Assembly (NCBI GenBank): GCA_028290125.1
Contig: JAQGKM010000216.1
Span: 1 to 26,696, forward strand
Direction of reading: 5' to 3'
Origin: Hyphomicrobiales bacterium
GTDB lineage: Bacteria > Pseudomonadota > Alphaproteobacteria > Rhizobiales > Beijerinckiaceae
Length of the DNA stretch: 26,696 nt
Shown here: piece by piece, positions 1-8,436 of the stretch
How positions within the stretch are numbered: the first letter of the stretch is position 1
Layout: the number at the start of each line of letters is the position of its first letter
Position numbers and translations under genes: made by a program
Notes under the pieces: model-generated
What the model saw: the letters and a program-made list of their open reading frames with translations, nothing else
The model's database searches: none
Told to the model about the DNA's origin: nothing

Positions 1-238
1 GCTCGGGCGCGATCCGCATGACTTCGAGCGCGACGCGGCCGCCCATCGAAAAACCCGCCATGACGAAATCGCCGGGCGCCGTTTCGAGCACGCGTCTGGC
101 CATGGCGTTGATGCTGTCGAGGCCGAAAAACTCGGCGACGCGCACGTCGTAGTCAGCCGAGAAAGCCGCGATCTGCGGGGCGTAAGTCGCCGCGTCGCAG
201 AGCAGGCCCGGCAGCATCATCAGTGTCTTCTTGGTCAT
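1..238 (-). CDS. alpha/beta hydrolase, N-terminal part (truncated by window edge)
   Basis: Reading leftward from ATG at 238, 79 codons are open up to the window edge, so the C-terminal part is missing. The visible part has the early strand with an LPGLLCD loop (oxyanion-hole region) at residues 9-15 and a nucleophile elbow GFSMGG at 62-67, with Ser64 as the expected catalytic serine. This is typical of the alpha/beta hydrolase fold (serine esterases, lactonases, C-C hydrolases). The Asp and His of the triad lie outside the window. It starts 12 nt after the ligB stop with a GAGAGAG ribosome site just upstream, so it is very likely co-transcribed with ligAB and may act on a product of ring cleavage. 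No signal peptide is seen, so it is probably cytoplasmic. The exact substrate cannot be inferred. Confidence 0.85.
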   Translation of the reverse strand, partial: MTKKTLMMLPGLLCDAATYAPQIAAFSADYDVRVAEFFGLDSINAMARRVLETAPGDFVMAGFSMGGRVALEVMRIAPE

Positions 239-250
239 CTTGAAACTCTC

Positions 251-1105
251 TCAGGCTATCACAGCCGCCGGCTCCTCGAACAGGATTTGCGCGAAGCCGG
301 TGTGCAGCGGCCCGTGATAATTGACATGCAGCTTGCGGGCTTCGCCCGACAGCGCGCCGCGCATCGCGAGCCACATCACCATTTCGGCGCCCTCTGCGCC
401 GCCGCGCTCGATGTAATCCTGCGTGCGCAACGAGGCGAGCGCTTCGGGATCGGTTTCGAGCAGCGACAGGAATTCATGATCCCAGTCCGCATTCCTGAAA
501 CCGAACCGCTCGCCATGCAGCTGATGCGACAGGCCGCCAGTGCCGAGCACGACGACTGTCTTGTCCTGCGGCCAGGATTCGACGGCGCGACGCAGCGCCT
601 GACCGAGCTTGTAGAGACGGCGCGGCGTCGGCACCGGAAACTGCAACACGTTGACGGCGATCGGCACGATGGCGGTCGGCCAGCCGTTCGCGTGGTTGGG
701 CCAGAAAGCCGAGATCGGCGTCAGCGCGCCATGGTCGAGCGGCATGTCCTGACAGATGGTGAGATCGAACTCGTCTTCCACCAGCGCATGCGCGAGATGC
801 CACGCGAGATCGGAATCGCCGCGCACAGGCGGTAGCGGGCGTGGGCCGAACCCCTCATCGGCGACCGGATGTTCGCTGGCGACCGACAGCGCGAAGGTCG
901 GGTAGCGGTCGAAGAAAAAGCTGGTGACGTGATCGTTGTAGATCAGGATCGCGGCGTCGGGCTTGTGGGCTTCGAGCCAGTCCTGCATCGGACGATAGCC
1001 GTCCATCAGCTTCTTCCATTCGGGCTGGTCCCAGCCGCCCTGGTCGATGAGCGCGCCAATGGAAGGCGCGTGCGGCGAGCCGAGTCCGCCGATGATCCTT
1101 GCCAT
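251..1105 (-). CDS. ligB: protocatechuate 4,5-dioxygenase beta subunit (LigB-type extradiol dioxygenase)
   Basis: A 284-residue class III (LigB superfamily) extradiol dioxygenase catalytic subunit; the family uses Fe(II) to cleave a catecholic ring next to the diol. Visible residues match LigB: His12 in SPHAPS and His59 in NDH as metal ligands, Glu241 in the GAEGAEMVMWLAMRG segment as the third ligand, and His194 in GLSHQLHG as catalytic base. The start lies 3 nt after the ligA stop, giving a tight two-subunit unit, and a hydrolase follows 12 nt later. Known members act on protocatechuate, gallate or methylgallate, and the sequence alone does not separate these. No LigC dehydrogenase, LigI, LigJ or LigK is visible here; the rest of the 4,5-pathway could lie to the left of the window. 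Confidence 0.92.
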   Translation of the reverse strand: MARIIGGLGSPHAPSIGALIDQGGWDQPEWKKLMDGYRPMQDWLEAHKPDAAILIYNDHVTSFFFDRYPTFALSVASEHPVADEGFGPRPLPPVRGDSDLAWHLAHALVEDEFDLTICQDMPLDHGALTPISAFWPNHANGWPTAIVPIAVNVLQFPVPTPRRLYKLGQALRRAVESWPQDKTVVVLGTGGLSHQLHGERFGFRNADWDHEFLSLLETDPEALASLRTQDYIERGGAEGAEMVMWLAMRGALSGEARKLHVNYHGPLHTGFAQILFEEPAAVIA

Positions 1106-1108
1106 GTC

Positions 1109-1465
1109 TCAGCTCCCCTTGGCTTGCCGCGTCGCCAGATATTGCTCGAGCGTCTCGCCGCGCATCTGCGCGCCGGTGCCGGCCAGCCCGTCGCCACACA
1201 GCTGCGAGAGCCGCAGCAGCGGAAAGACGTTCGCGCCGCGCTGCACGAGGCCGAGCCAGTCGCGATCCCTGATCAGCTGGCGGTCTTCCGGTTCGAGATC
1301 GTAGCGCGCCATGAGCGCTTCCGGGTCAGCCTCGAAAGCCGCGCGGTTGGCCGGCTCCTTCAGGTCGTAGCACAGCCGGTTGACGCGCAATGCGCGATTG
1401 GCGGCCTGCCCGGTGTTCAGGTAGGTGCCCGCCGGCAAACGCTCGGGATCGATCTGCCTGACCAT
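1109..1465 (-). CDS. ligA: protocatechuate 4,5-dioxygenase alpha subunit (LigA)
   Basis: A 118-residue protein matching the small LigA subunit that caps the active site of LigB-type dioxygenases. It contains the family-like helical stretch NRALRVNRLCYDLKEPANR and the conserved pattern around LMARYDLEPEDRQLIRDRDW (about residues 51-70). Length is slightly shorter than the roughly 139 residues of Sphingobium LigA. A GAGG ribosome site lies about 10 nt upstream of the ATG at 1465. Adjacent ligB (3-nt gap) supports a heteromeric enzyme. Upstream, 75 bp away and in the same orientation, is a Crp/Fnr-type regulator gene that could be in the same transcript. Confidence 0.92.
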   Translation of the reverse strand: MVRQIDPERLPAGTYLNTGQAANRALRVNRLCYDLKEPANRAAFEADPEALMARYDLEPEDRQLIRDRDWLGLVQRGANVFPLLRLSQLCGDGLAGTGAQMRGETLEQYLATRQAKGS

Positions 1466-1540
1466 GAAAACCTCGCGCCAAGAGAGACGGAACGCGCGAT
1501 CCTGCTAGGCCGGAACAGGTTTCAAAGCAAGCCGGTCGGG

Positions 1541-2314
1541 TCAGCGCGGCCCGTCGCTGACGCGCGACATCAGCCGCCCGTACTCCAGCTCCGGCACGCC
1601 GTAGGTGGCGGCGGCGAGCCGTTTCAGCACCGAGCGGTCGCGGACGAGGATCATGCCGCGCACGGATTTGATCGCGCCCATGCCCTCGATCACGTGCAGG
1701 GCCGTCGTCACGCCGGAACGGCGCACGGCCAGCAGGTCGGCGATGTGATTGTGGACGACCGGAATGGCTCCACCCTCCAGCCTGTCGTCGAGCATCAGGA
1801 TCCAGCGGGCCAGACGGGCGTCGATCGTCGACGTGCCATGCGACAGCGCCGCATAGGCGAACTGCACGGACAGCACGTCCTTGAAGGCGAGCACGCAACG
1901 ATCGAAGCAAGGGTCCGACATGGCTGCGGAGAAGTCCTCCGCCTCCATGCGCAACGCGGCGCCGGGGATCAGCACGCTGCTCCGCAGGGCGGCTTTGTCG
2001 CCGGGATGCAGCACGAGGTCGGTCAAGCCTTCCGCGCCGATCATGCCGATCTCGATGGATCGCGCCCCGTCGGCGGCGACCAGCATGGAGATGACCGCCG
2101 TTTCGGGAAACCAGACGGCTGGAACGGCGCGGTTTTCCTCGATCAGGAGTTCACGCGGTTTCAGATCGACGCGGGTCAGGTCGGGCGCCAACGCCGCGAG
2201 GACGCGCGTCGGCAGCATGCGAAGAAACGTGTTCCCGACCGTCCTGCTGTCCAAGCCGTCCGGGCCGCCATCGAGCGCGCCGGATGAACCGGTATTCACT
2301 TCACGTCCAGTCAT
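1541..2314 (-). CDS. Crp/Fnr-family transcriptional regulator
   Basis: From ATG at 2314 this gives 257 residues: an N-terminal cyclic-nucleotide-binding-like beta-roll (about residues 35-130), a dimerisation helix, and a C-terminal winged helix-turn-helix (about 186-232, containing NHIADLLAVRRSGVTTALHV and GAIKSVRG). The open frame extends to 2524, but the extra residues look non-coding in character (Cys/Arg/Ala-rich), so the start at 2314, or less likely 2344, is preferred. The fold is clear. There is no FNR-type N-terminal Cys cluster. The cNMP pocket signature is poorly kept, so the effector is unknown; proteins of this kind are common in Bradyrhizobium and Methylobacterium relatives. Being upstream of ligAB in the same direction, it may be co-transcribed or may regulate them. 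Confidence 0.88.
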   Translation of the reverse strand: MTGREVNTGSSGALDGGPDGLDSRTVGNTFLRMLPTRVLAALAPDLTRVDLKPRELLIEENRAVPAVWFPETAVISMLVAADGARSIEIGMIGAEGLTDLVLHPGDKAALRSSVLIPGAALRMEAEDFSAAMSDPCFDRCVLAFKDVLSVQFAYAALSHGTSTIDARLARWILMLDDRLEGGAIPVVHNHIADLLAVRRSGVTTALHVIEGMGAIKSVRGMILVRDRSVLKRLAAATYGVPELEYGRLMSRVSDGPR

Positions 2315-2649
2315 GTCCCGCTGTGGTCTCGCAAAACGCTTCATTGGCGCGCTGTCGTTGCGCGTCTGTTCTCTTGCGCGGCACAATACCCAGATGGCGG
2401 CGCGACGCAGCCGGAAATGCTCCTTGCACGCGTACTGTGCATGTTCGCACCAGCAAGCCCTCAGTCTCCGCGCGATGGCCAAGCTTACGGCGGCACGATC
2501 AACGAGCGGACGACCTTTTCTCATTTCACGAAAAAATGCGTTGCAGCTCGGGCGTACGGCCGACTCAATGCGTCTCCGCGCTCACAACCACGACGGGACC
2601 GCGGCAATGACGGCCTGCGTTCCGCAGGCCTGCGGAGGAGACTGGCGGG
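2315..2649. other. divergent intergenic region between Crp/Fnr regulator and dienelactone hydrolase
   Basis: 335 bp with no convincing gene. Base composition is visibly less biased than in the flanking genes. It must hold promoters for both divergent genes, but no clear -35/-10 pair could be fixed by eye. It contains a TGCAC-N7-GTGCA dyad at 2425-2441 and a hairpin at 2612-2630 (listed separately). Confidence 0.6.
2612..2630 (+). promoter_or_regulatory. hairpin directly upstream of the dienelactone hydrolase ribosome site
   Basis: Perfect inverted repeat GGCCTGCG-TTC-CGCAGGCC, an 8-bp GC-rich stem with a 3-nt loop. It ends 3 nt before the GGAGGAG ribosome site (2634-2640) of the gene at 2650. 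There is no T-run, so it does not look like an intrinsic terminator. It may stabilise the 5' end of the mRNA, be a protein operator, or modulate initiation. Confidence 0.45.
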
Positions 2650-3543
<894 letters not shown>

Positions 3544-3551
3544 CACGACAG

Positions 3552-3590
3552 GCGGGCGCTCCCGGATCGCGCGAGGCGCCCGCTTCTTTC
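3552..3590 (+). terminator. intrinsic terminator after dienelactone hydrolase
   Basis: An 8-bp perfect stem, GCGGGCGC (3552-3559) pairing with GCGCCCGC (3576-3583), with a 16-nt loop, followed by a pyrimidine run TTCTTTC. It begins 8 nt after the stop codon of the preceding gene. Confidence 0.7.
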
Positions 3591-3696
3591 CTGTCCATCG
3601 GCCGTCGTCCGGCGCCCCCTTGAGCGCAGCGGCAAAGACGCGCATCATCGCCCCCAGAGGCCCCACCAGAACGGGCCCACGAGGGAGGCAGACGCC

Positions 3697-4674
3697 ATGC
3701 CGTTTTCACGCCGCACATTCGTCAAGACCCTGGCCGGAGCGGCCTGCGTTCCGTCATTCGGACGCGCCGCGCGAGCCGAAACCTATCCGGCGCGGCCGAT
3801 CCGCCTGCTTGTCGGCTTTGCGGCCGGCGGCTCCACCGACACTATCGCGCGGCTCATCGGCCAGGCGCTCTCCGAACGGCTCGGCCAGGCGGTCGTCATC
3901 GAAAACCGGCCCGGCGCCGGCACCAACATCGCGACGGAAGCCGCCGTGCGGGCGCGACCCGACGGCTACACGCTGCTGATGGTCGGGCCGTCCGCGACGA
4001 TCAACGCGACGCTCTACCGCCAGCTGAACTTCGTCTTCCTGCAGGACGCCGCGCCGATCGCCAGCGTGGTCAGCCAGCCGCAGGTCATGCTCGTGCATCC
4101 GTCCCTTCCGGTGAAGGACGTCGCCGAACTGATCGCCTACGCCAAGGCCAGTCCCGGCAAGCTCACCATCGCGTCTGCGGGCATCGGCTCGATCGGCCAT
4201 CTGTCGGGCGAGCTGTTCAAGATGCAGACCGGCACGGACCTGCTGCACGTGCCCTACCGTGGTGCAGCTCCTGCGCTGCAGGATCTCGTCAGCGGCCAGG
4301 TGCACATGTCCTTTGCGGGCATCGCCGGCGCCGTGGAATTCGCAAAGTCCGGCATGCTGCGCACTTTGGGCGTCACCACCCGGAAACGCTCCGAAATCCT
4401 GCCGGATGTTCCAAGCGTCTCCGAATTCGTGCCGGCCTATGAAAGCAACGACTGGTTCGGCGTCGCCGCCCCGAAGGACACGCCGGCCGACATCATCCAG
4501 CTGATCAACCGCGAGATCGGCGCGGCGATCGTCGACCCCAAGATGAAGGCGCGTTTCGGCGATCTCGGCGGCAGCCCGCTCGTCATGTCGTCGGCCGAAT
4601 TCACGCAGCTCATCCGTGACGACACCGAAAAATGGGGCAAGGTCATCAAGACCGCGAACGTCACGCCGATCTGA
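3697..4674 (+). CDS. TctC/Bug-family solute-binding protein (tripartite tricarboxylate transporter type)
   Basis: A 325-residue periplasmic binding protein of the tripartite tricarboxylate transporter (TctC/Bug) family. It has a textbook Tat signal, SRRTFVK at residues 4-10, then a hydrophobic region and an ARAE cleavage end. The mature start YPARPIRLLVGFAAGGSTD and the segments VVIENRPGAGTNIATE and HVPYRGAAPALQDL are family hallmarks. It would bind a carboxylated compound in the periplasm and pass it to TctAB membrane subunits, but none are encoded in the window. Orphan Bug proteins are common and may share membrane subunits. A GGGAGGCAGACGCC stretch before the ATG supplies the ribosome site. 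A lipoprotein gene follows after 117 bp. Confidence 0.93.
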   Translation: MPFSRRTFVKTLAGAACVPSFGRAARAETYPARPIRLLVGFAAGGSTDTIARLIGQALSERLGQAVVIENRPGAGTNIATEAAVRARPDGYTLLMVGPSATINATLYRQLNFVFLQDAAPIASVVSQPQVMLVHPSLPVKDVAELIAYAKASPGKLTIASAGIGSIGHLSGELFKMQTGTDLLHVPYRGAAPALQDLVSGQVHMSFAGIAGAVEFAKSGMLRTLGVTTRKRSEILPDVPSVSEFVPAYESNDWFGVAAPKDTPADIIQLINREIGAAIVDPKMKARFGDLGGSPLVMSSAEFTQLIRDDTEKWGKVIKTANVTPI

Positions 4675-4717
4675 CGCGCGCCTGCACCAAGCGACTGAAC
4701 GCAAAGAAAACAAATCA

Positions 4718-4748
4718 GCTCGCGCCTCATTTGGATTGGCGCGCGAGC
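4718..4748 (+). other. stem-loop between binding protein and lipoprotein genes
   Basis: GCTCGCGC (4718-4725) pairs with GCGCGAGC (4741-4748) around a 15-nt loop. There is no T-run on the plus-strand side, so it is a weak terminator candidate for the gene ending at 4674. It could instead be a processing or operator site. Confidence 0.35.
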
Positions 4749-4791
4749 GTTGAACCCGCCACGTTTCGCCAAAAGCCACGGGGGGAACGAC

Positions 4792-5643
4792 ATGTCGAAG
4801 CTGGATTGCTTGGCCTTGAGGCGGCTTCGCCCCGCCCTTGCGGCGCTGCTGGGCGCAGGGCTGACGCTCGCTGCCTGCACCACGATGGCGGCCAGCCAGA
4901 CGCCCGCGCCGGCGGTCATCGTCCCGCCCGTCGCCGCGCCCAAGCGCGTGCTCTTTCTCGGCAACAGCCTGGTCTATTACAGCGGCGGCCTGCAGACGCA
5001 TGTGCACCGCATGGCCGGCGCCGCGACGCCGCCGATCGACCTGAAGGACGGCTTCAAGTCGGTGCACATCACCGGCGCCGGGCTCGATCAATATCCGATC
5101 GACTTCCTTGTGGCGCCCGGACATCTCGGCCAGAAGGAGCCGTTCGAACTCGTCGTGCTTGCGGGCAATTCGCTCGACGCGCGCGCTGACGCCAGCCGCG
5201 CGCTCTACCGGCAAAAGGTCATCGAATTTGACGCCGCCATTCGCAAGCAGGGCGGACGCACGGCGCTTCTGTGGCTGCCAGCGCCCGTCAAGCCGCACGC
5301 GCTCGCAGGCAGCGATCTCGGCGCCAGGACCGAAGACATGATGCTCTCGGTCGGCAACGAGACGAATGCGTTGATCATTCCGGTGGCGCTCGCCTATCGC
5401 GAGGCCTATCGCCGCAAGCCGGACGTGAAGCTGCAAGTCTATGACGGCAATCATCCGACTCTTGCAGGCCAGTATCTCGCTGCCAGCGTAGTGTTTGCGA
5501 CGCTCTACGACCGCTCGCCCGTCGGCAACCCGTACGATTATTTCGGCGCACTCGACGGCGACACGCGGCTGTTCCTGCAGCAGGTCGCAGCCGACACGGT
5601 GCGCGACTTCTATCGCCACGACCGCGCAGGCAAGACCAACTGA
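4792..5643 (+). CDS. SGNH/GDSL-like hydrolase, predicted lipoprotein
   Basis: 283 residues from ATG at 4792, chosen over an in-frame ATG at 4750 because GGGGGGAA at 4780-4787 gives it a ribosome site. The N-terminus has Arg residues, a hydrophobic core and a lipobox (TLAAC), predicting an outer- or inner-membrane-anchored lipoprotein. The first conserved block reads VLFLGNSLVYYSG, with GNS in place of GDS (Ser as nucleophile). A late block YDGNHPTLAGQYLAA supplies the D-x-x-H dyad. This layout matches the SGNH fold of esterases and acetylhydrolases. The substrate is unknown; its position between binding-protein genes suggests deacylation of an ester or glycoside before uptake, which is only an inference. 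Confidence 0.8.
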   Translation: MSKLDCLALRRLRPALAALLGAGLTLAACTTMAASQTPAPAVIVPPVAAPKRVLFLGNSLVYYSGGLQTHVHRMAGAATPPIDLKDGFKSVHITGAGLDQYPIDFLVAPGHLGQKEPFELVVLAGNSLDARADASRALYRQKVIEFDAAIRKQGGRTALLWLPAPVKPHALAGSDLGARTEDMMLSVGNETNALIIPVALAYREAYRRKPDVKLQVYDGNHPTLAGQYLAASVVFATLYDRSPVGNPYDYFGALDGDTRLFLQQVAADTVRDFYRHDRAGKTN

Positions 5644-5680
5644 CGCTCCCGAGACACCTGGAACATTGAAGGAGACATCC

Positions 5681-6730
5681 ATGTCCCGTCCGCTTTCCGC
5701 CGGCATGGCCGCCGCATGCGCACTCGCCATCAGCTTCGCGCCCGCGCGCGCCGACACCAATCAGGAACTCTACGAAAAGGCCAAGGCGGAAGGCGGAATC
5801 GTCAACTTCTTCGGCGGCGGCCAGGCGGAGACCAACGAGCGCTGGATCCGCGAATTCGAGAAGCAGTTTCCGGGCGTGAAGATCAACTACACGGGCGGCT
5901 TTTCGAACGTCTTCAACCAGGAGATCAACAAGCAGGTCGCGGCCAAAAGCGTGCAGGTCGATCTCGTCAGCCTGCAGACCGTGCAGGATTTCCACGAATG
6001 GCAGAAGCGCGGCGTGCTGATGGCGTTCAAGCATGAAGGCTTCGAGCAGGTCAATCCGGCCTATCGCGATCCGGACGGCTACTTCACCACCATCCAGGTC
6101 AACCAGATGAGCTACGGCTACAACACCAAGCTGGTGAAGGTGGAAGATGTGCCGAAGGGCGCGAAAGACTTTCTCGACCCGAAATGGAAGGGCAAGCTCG
6201 TCTTCACCTACCCGCATGACGACGACACGACGCTCTTCCTGTTCGAGATGCTGGCCGACAAATATGGCTGGAACTACATCCTCGACGTCATGAAGCAGGA
6301 GCCGAAATTCGTGCAAGGGCATCTCGGCGTCTCGAAAGCGATCGCGTCCGGCGAGGCGCTCGTTTCCTTCGACGTGACGAGCTCCGCCGACAATCTGCGC
6401 CGCGCCGGCCAGCCGATTGCGCGCGCCTATTCGGTGGAGGATGAAACGCCGGTGACGACGCTCACCATGGGGATCCTGAAGGACGCGCCGCACCCGAATG
6501 GCGCCAAGCTCTACATGAACTGGCTGATGGCCAAGGAGCAGCAGGGCCGTTCGCTGAATTATTCCGCGCGCATGGACGTCGGTCCGCCTGCCGAATTCCC
6601 CGACCTGAAGACCATCAAGGTGAATACGAACTACATTCCCTTCCTTTCCAGCGAAGAGAAGCTCGTCAAACTGCGGGCGAAATACGAACAGCTGATCGGA
6701 CCGGTCAAGAACACGGGCGGGGTGAAATGA
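5681..6730 (+). CDS. extracellular solute-binding protein, family 1 (iron/polyamine/thiamine ABC type)
   Basis: 349 residues from ATG at 5681 with ribosome site GAAGGAGA. It has a Sec signal peptide (hydrophobic core with cleavage near PARAD, about residue 24). The mature part has family-1 binding-protein features: an opening YEKAKAEGGIVNFFGGGQAETNERW segment (partially quoted here by position, about 31-55), FEKQFPGVKINYTGG, and a later MNWLMAKEQQ near the C-terminal third. The closest recognisable group is the AfuA/FbpA-like and polyamine-type binding proteins. No permease or ATPase accompanies it. Its stop codon overlaps the start of a diheme cytochrome c gene (ATGA at 6727-6730), so translation of the two is probably coupled. 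Confidence 0.88.
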   Translation: MSRPLSAGMAAACALAISFAPARADTNQELYEKAKAEGGIVNFFGGGQAETNERWIREFEKQFPGVKINYTGGFSNVFNQEINKQVAAKSVQVDLVSLQTVQDFHEWQKRGVLMAFKHEGFEQVNPAYRDPDGYFTTIQVNQMSYGYNTKLVKVEDVPKGAKDFLDPKWKGKLVFTYPHDDDTTLFLFEMLADKYGWNYILDVMKQEPKFVQGHLGVSKAIASGEALVSFDVTSSADNLRRAGQPIARAYSVEDETPVTTLTMGILKDAPHPNGAKLYMNWLMAKEQQGRSLNYSARMDVGPPAEFPDLKTIKVNTNYIPFLSSEEKLVKLRAKYEQLIGPVKNTGGVK

Positions 6731-7548
6731 TGAAAGCCCTTCTCTCGACGACGACCCTGGCGCTGCTGGCGGGCCTGAGCCTCGCCAGCGCGGAAACGCC
6801 GGTCGAGCGCGGCGAATATCTCGTGCGCGGCATCATGGGTTGCGGCGATTGCCATACGCCGCGCACCAACCCGCCTGGCCCGTATCTTTCGGGCGGCAAC
6901 AAGCAATTTGCCGGTCAGGCCAATTCCGCCAACATCACGCCCGATGTCGAAACCGGGATCGGCGGCTGGAGCGACGAGCAGATCATCCGCGCCATGCGCG
7001 ACGGCAAGCGGCCGGATGGCTCGACTATCGGCCCGCCAATGCCGGTGCGCGATTATCGCGGCGTGTCGGACGACGACATGAAAGCCGTGGTCGCCTTTCT
7101 GCGCACGGTGCCGCCGGTGAAGAACAAGGTCGCGCGTTCGGAATACAAAAACCCGCTGCCCGACAGCTACGGCCCGCCTGTCACGCACGTCGCGGCGCCG
7201 GCCGCGGGCGACAAGGTTGCGCTGGGGGGCTATCTCGCGGGGCCGCTCGGCCATTGCATGGAATGCCATTCGCCGCTGAAGGATGGCAAGGCCGATCTCG
7301 AGGGCCAGCTCGGCGCCGGTGGCCAGACCTTCCGCACGCCCAAGGGCGAATTCGTCTCGGCCAATCTGACGCCCACGGGCCTCAGCCGCTACACCGACGA
7401 CGATCTGAAGAAGATCATCACGACGGGCCTGCGTCCCGACGGCACGAAGATCGCCGGTCCGATGGAAGTCGAACTCTACGCGCACATGACGGCGTCCGAT
7501 CTCGACGCTGTCGTCGTCTATCTGCGCAGCCTGCCGCCCAAGGGCTGA
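6727..7548 (+). CDS. diheme c-type cytochrome
   Basis: A 273-residue exported cytochrome c with a Sec signal (about residues 1-22, ending LASAE). It carries two heme-binding CXXCH motifs: CGDCH at 39-43 and CMECH at 177-181. Methionines in GPPMPV (Met105) and in the late GPMEVELYAHM segment are candidate axial ligands. It looks like two fused class-I cytochrome c domains, as found in electron-acceptor subunits of periplasmic dehydrogenases. A second in-frame ATG at 6730 is an alternative start. It is translationally coupled to the upstream binding protein and followed by a strong terminator. No partner dehydrogenase gene is in the window. Confidence 0.92.
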   Translation: MMKALLSTTTLALLAGLSLASAETPVERGEYLVRGIMGCGDCHTPRTNPPGPYLSGGNKQFAGQANSANITPDVETGIGGWSDEQIIRAMRDGKRPDGSTIGPPMPVRDYRGVSDDDMKAVVAFLRTVPPVKNKVARSEYKNPLPDSYGPPVTHVAAPAAGDKVALGGYLAGPLGHCMECHSPLKDGKADLEGQLGAGGQTFRTPKGEFVSANLTPTGLSRYTDDDLKKIITTGLRPDGTKIAGPMEVELYAHMTASDLDAVVVYLRSLPPKG

Positions 7549-7566
7549 CGCGCTCCGCAGCATGAA

Positions 7567-7600
7567 AAAGCGCCCGTCGCATCGCTGCGGCGGGCGCTTT
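7567..7600. terminator. bidirectional intrinsic terminator
   Basis: AAAGCGCCCG (7567-7576) pairs with CGGGCGCTTT (7591-7600), extended inward by TCGC/GCGG with one G-T pair, for a stem of about 14 bp and a 6-nt loop. There is an A-run to the left and T-rich sequence to the right, so it can stop the rightward cytochrome transcript and the leftward ten-gene operon that ends at 7619. Confidence 0.9.
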
Positions 7601-7618
7601 GTTTGGCGGTTGCGCCGT

Positions 7619-8419
7619 TCAGTTATGCCGCTTGCACCAGTCGATGACGATGCGGTTGAACTGCTCGGGATCCTCGATGTTGGGCAGATGCCGCGCCTTC
7701 GGGATCATCAGGAATTCGCCGTGCTGAACCGTTTCGGCGATCATCCGGTTCTCTTCCGGATTGGCGCCGGGATCGTCCTCGCCGCACAGGACGTAGGTCG
7801 GCGCGGAGATCTTGGCGAGTTGGTCCGTCCATTTGAAATTCTGGATCGCCGCTGCGCAGCCGATGTAGCCCGAGGGCGTGCAGGCCGCGACGGTCTCGCG
7901 GATCTGCCGCCAGCGTCCCGGATTGCGCGCCTTGAACTCCGGGCTCAGCCAGCGGCCGAGCGTGGTGTCGGCGATCGGCTCGAGCGAATTCTCGCGACGG
8001 ATGTGCACGATGCGCGCGCCCCAGCGCTGCTGCGCATCGGCCGGCGACTGACTCTGCGTGTCGCACAGGATGACCGAGCGCAGGCGATCGGGATGATTGA
8101 TCCCGAGCCCCTGCCCGATCATGCCGCCGATCGAGAGGCCGCAGAAATGCACCTTTTCGATGCCGAGCTGGTCCATCATCTCGACGGCGTCGGCGACGAG
8201 ATCGTTCATCTCGTAGAGACCCGGCGCGGCGTCGCTGCCGCCATGCCCGCGCAGGTCGGCGCGCAACACGCGGAAGCCCGCCGCCGTGAAGGCCGGGACC
8301 TGCTCCGCCCACATGCCCATGTCGGAGGCGAGCGCGTGGCCGAAATAGACCACTGGCGCAGCCTCGTCGCCGACCAGGTCGTAGGCGATGCGAAGGCCGT
8401 TTGTCTTGCGATACAGCAT
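7619..8419 (-). CDS. alpha/beta hydrolase, 3-oxoadipate enol-lactonase-like
   Basis: 266 residues with the full alpha/beta hydrolase set: RADLRGHGGSD (about 53-63), nucleophile elbow GLSIGG with Ser96, acidic residue in CGEDDPG (Asp215/216) and His244 in ARHLPNIED. Length and motif wording resemble PcaD-type 3-oxoadipate enol-lactonases, but the same fold covers C-C hydrolases for extradiol ring-cleavage products. It is the last gene of the ten-gene leftward operon, starting 17 nt after the FAH-family gene. With an extradiol dioxygenase at the operon's head, hydrolysis of a ring-cleavage product or lactone is the likeliest job (inference). It is cytoplasmic; no signal peptide is seen. Confidence 0.88.
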   Translation of the reverse strand: MLYRKTNGLRIAYDLVGDEAAPVVYFGHALASDMGMWAEQVPAFTAAGFRVLRADLRGHGGSDAAPGLYEMNDLVADAVEMMDQLGIEKVHFCGLSIGGMIGQGLGINHPDRLRSVILCDTQSQSPADAQQRWGARIVHIRRENSLEPIADTTLGRWLSPEFKARNPGRWRQIRETVAACTPSGYIGCAAAIQNFKWTDQLAKISAPTYVLCGEDDPGANPEENRMIAETVQHGEFLMIPKARHLPNIEDPEQFNRIVIDWCKRHN

Positions 8420-8436
8420 GGTGGCGTCCTTCGCGA

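Noticed and set aside
869..2287. Plus-strand open frame of 472 codons over ligA and the Crp/Fnr gene
   Set aside because: Shadow frame opposite well-supported genes; composition typical of antisense frames in high-GC DNA.
2425..2441. TGCAC-N7-GTGCA as a Crp/Fnr binding site
   Set aside because: It does not match the TGTGA-N6-TCACA or TTGAT-N4-ATCAA consensus, and short dyads of this size occur by chance; kept only as a note.
3754..5760. Minus-strand open frame of 668 codons
   Set aside because: It is antisense to the TctC-type receptor and SGNH-like lipoprotein genes, both of which have clear motifs and ribosome sites; its own translation has no recognisable domain.
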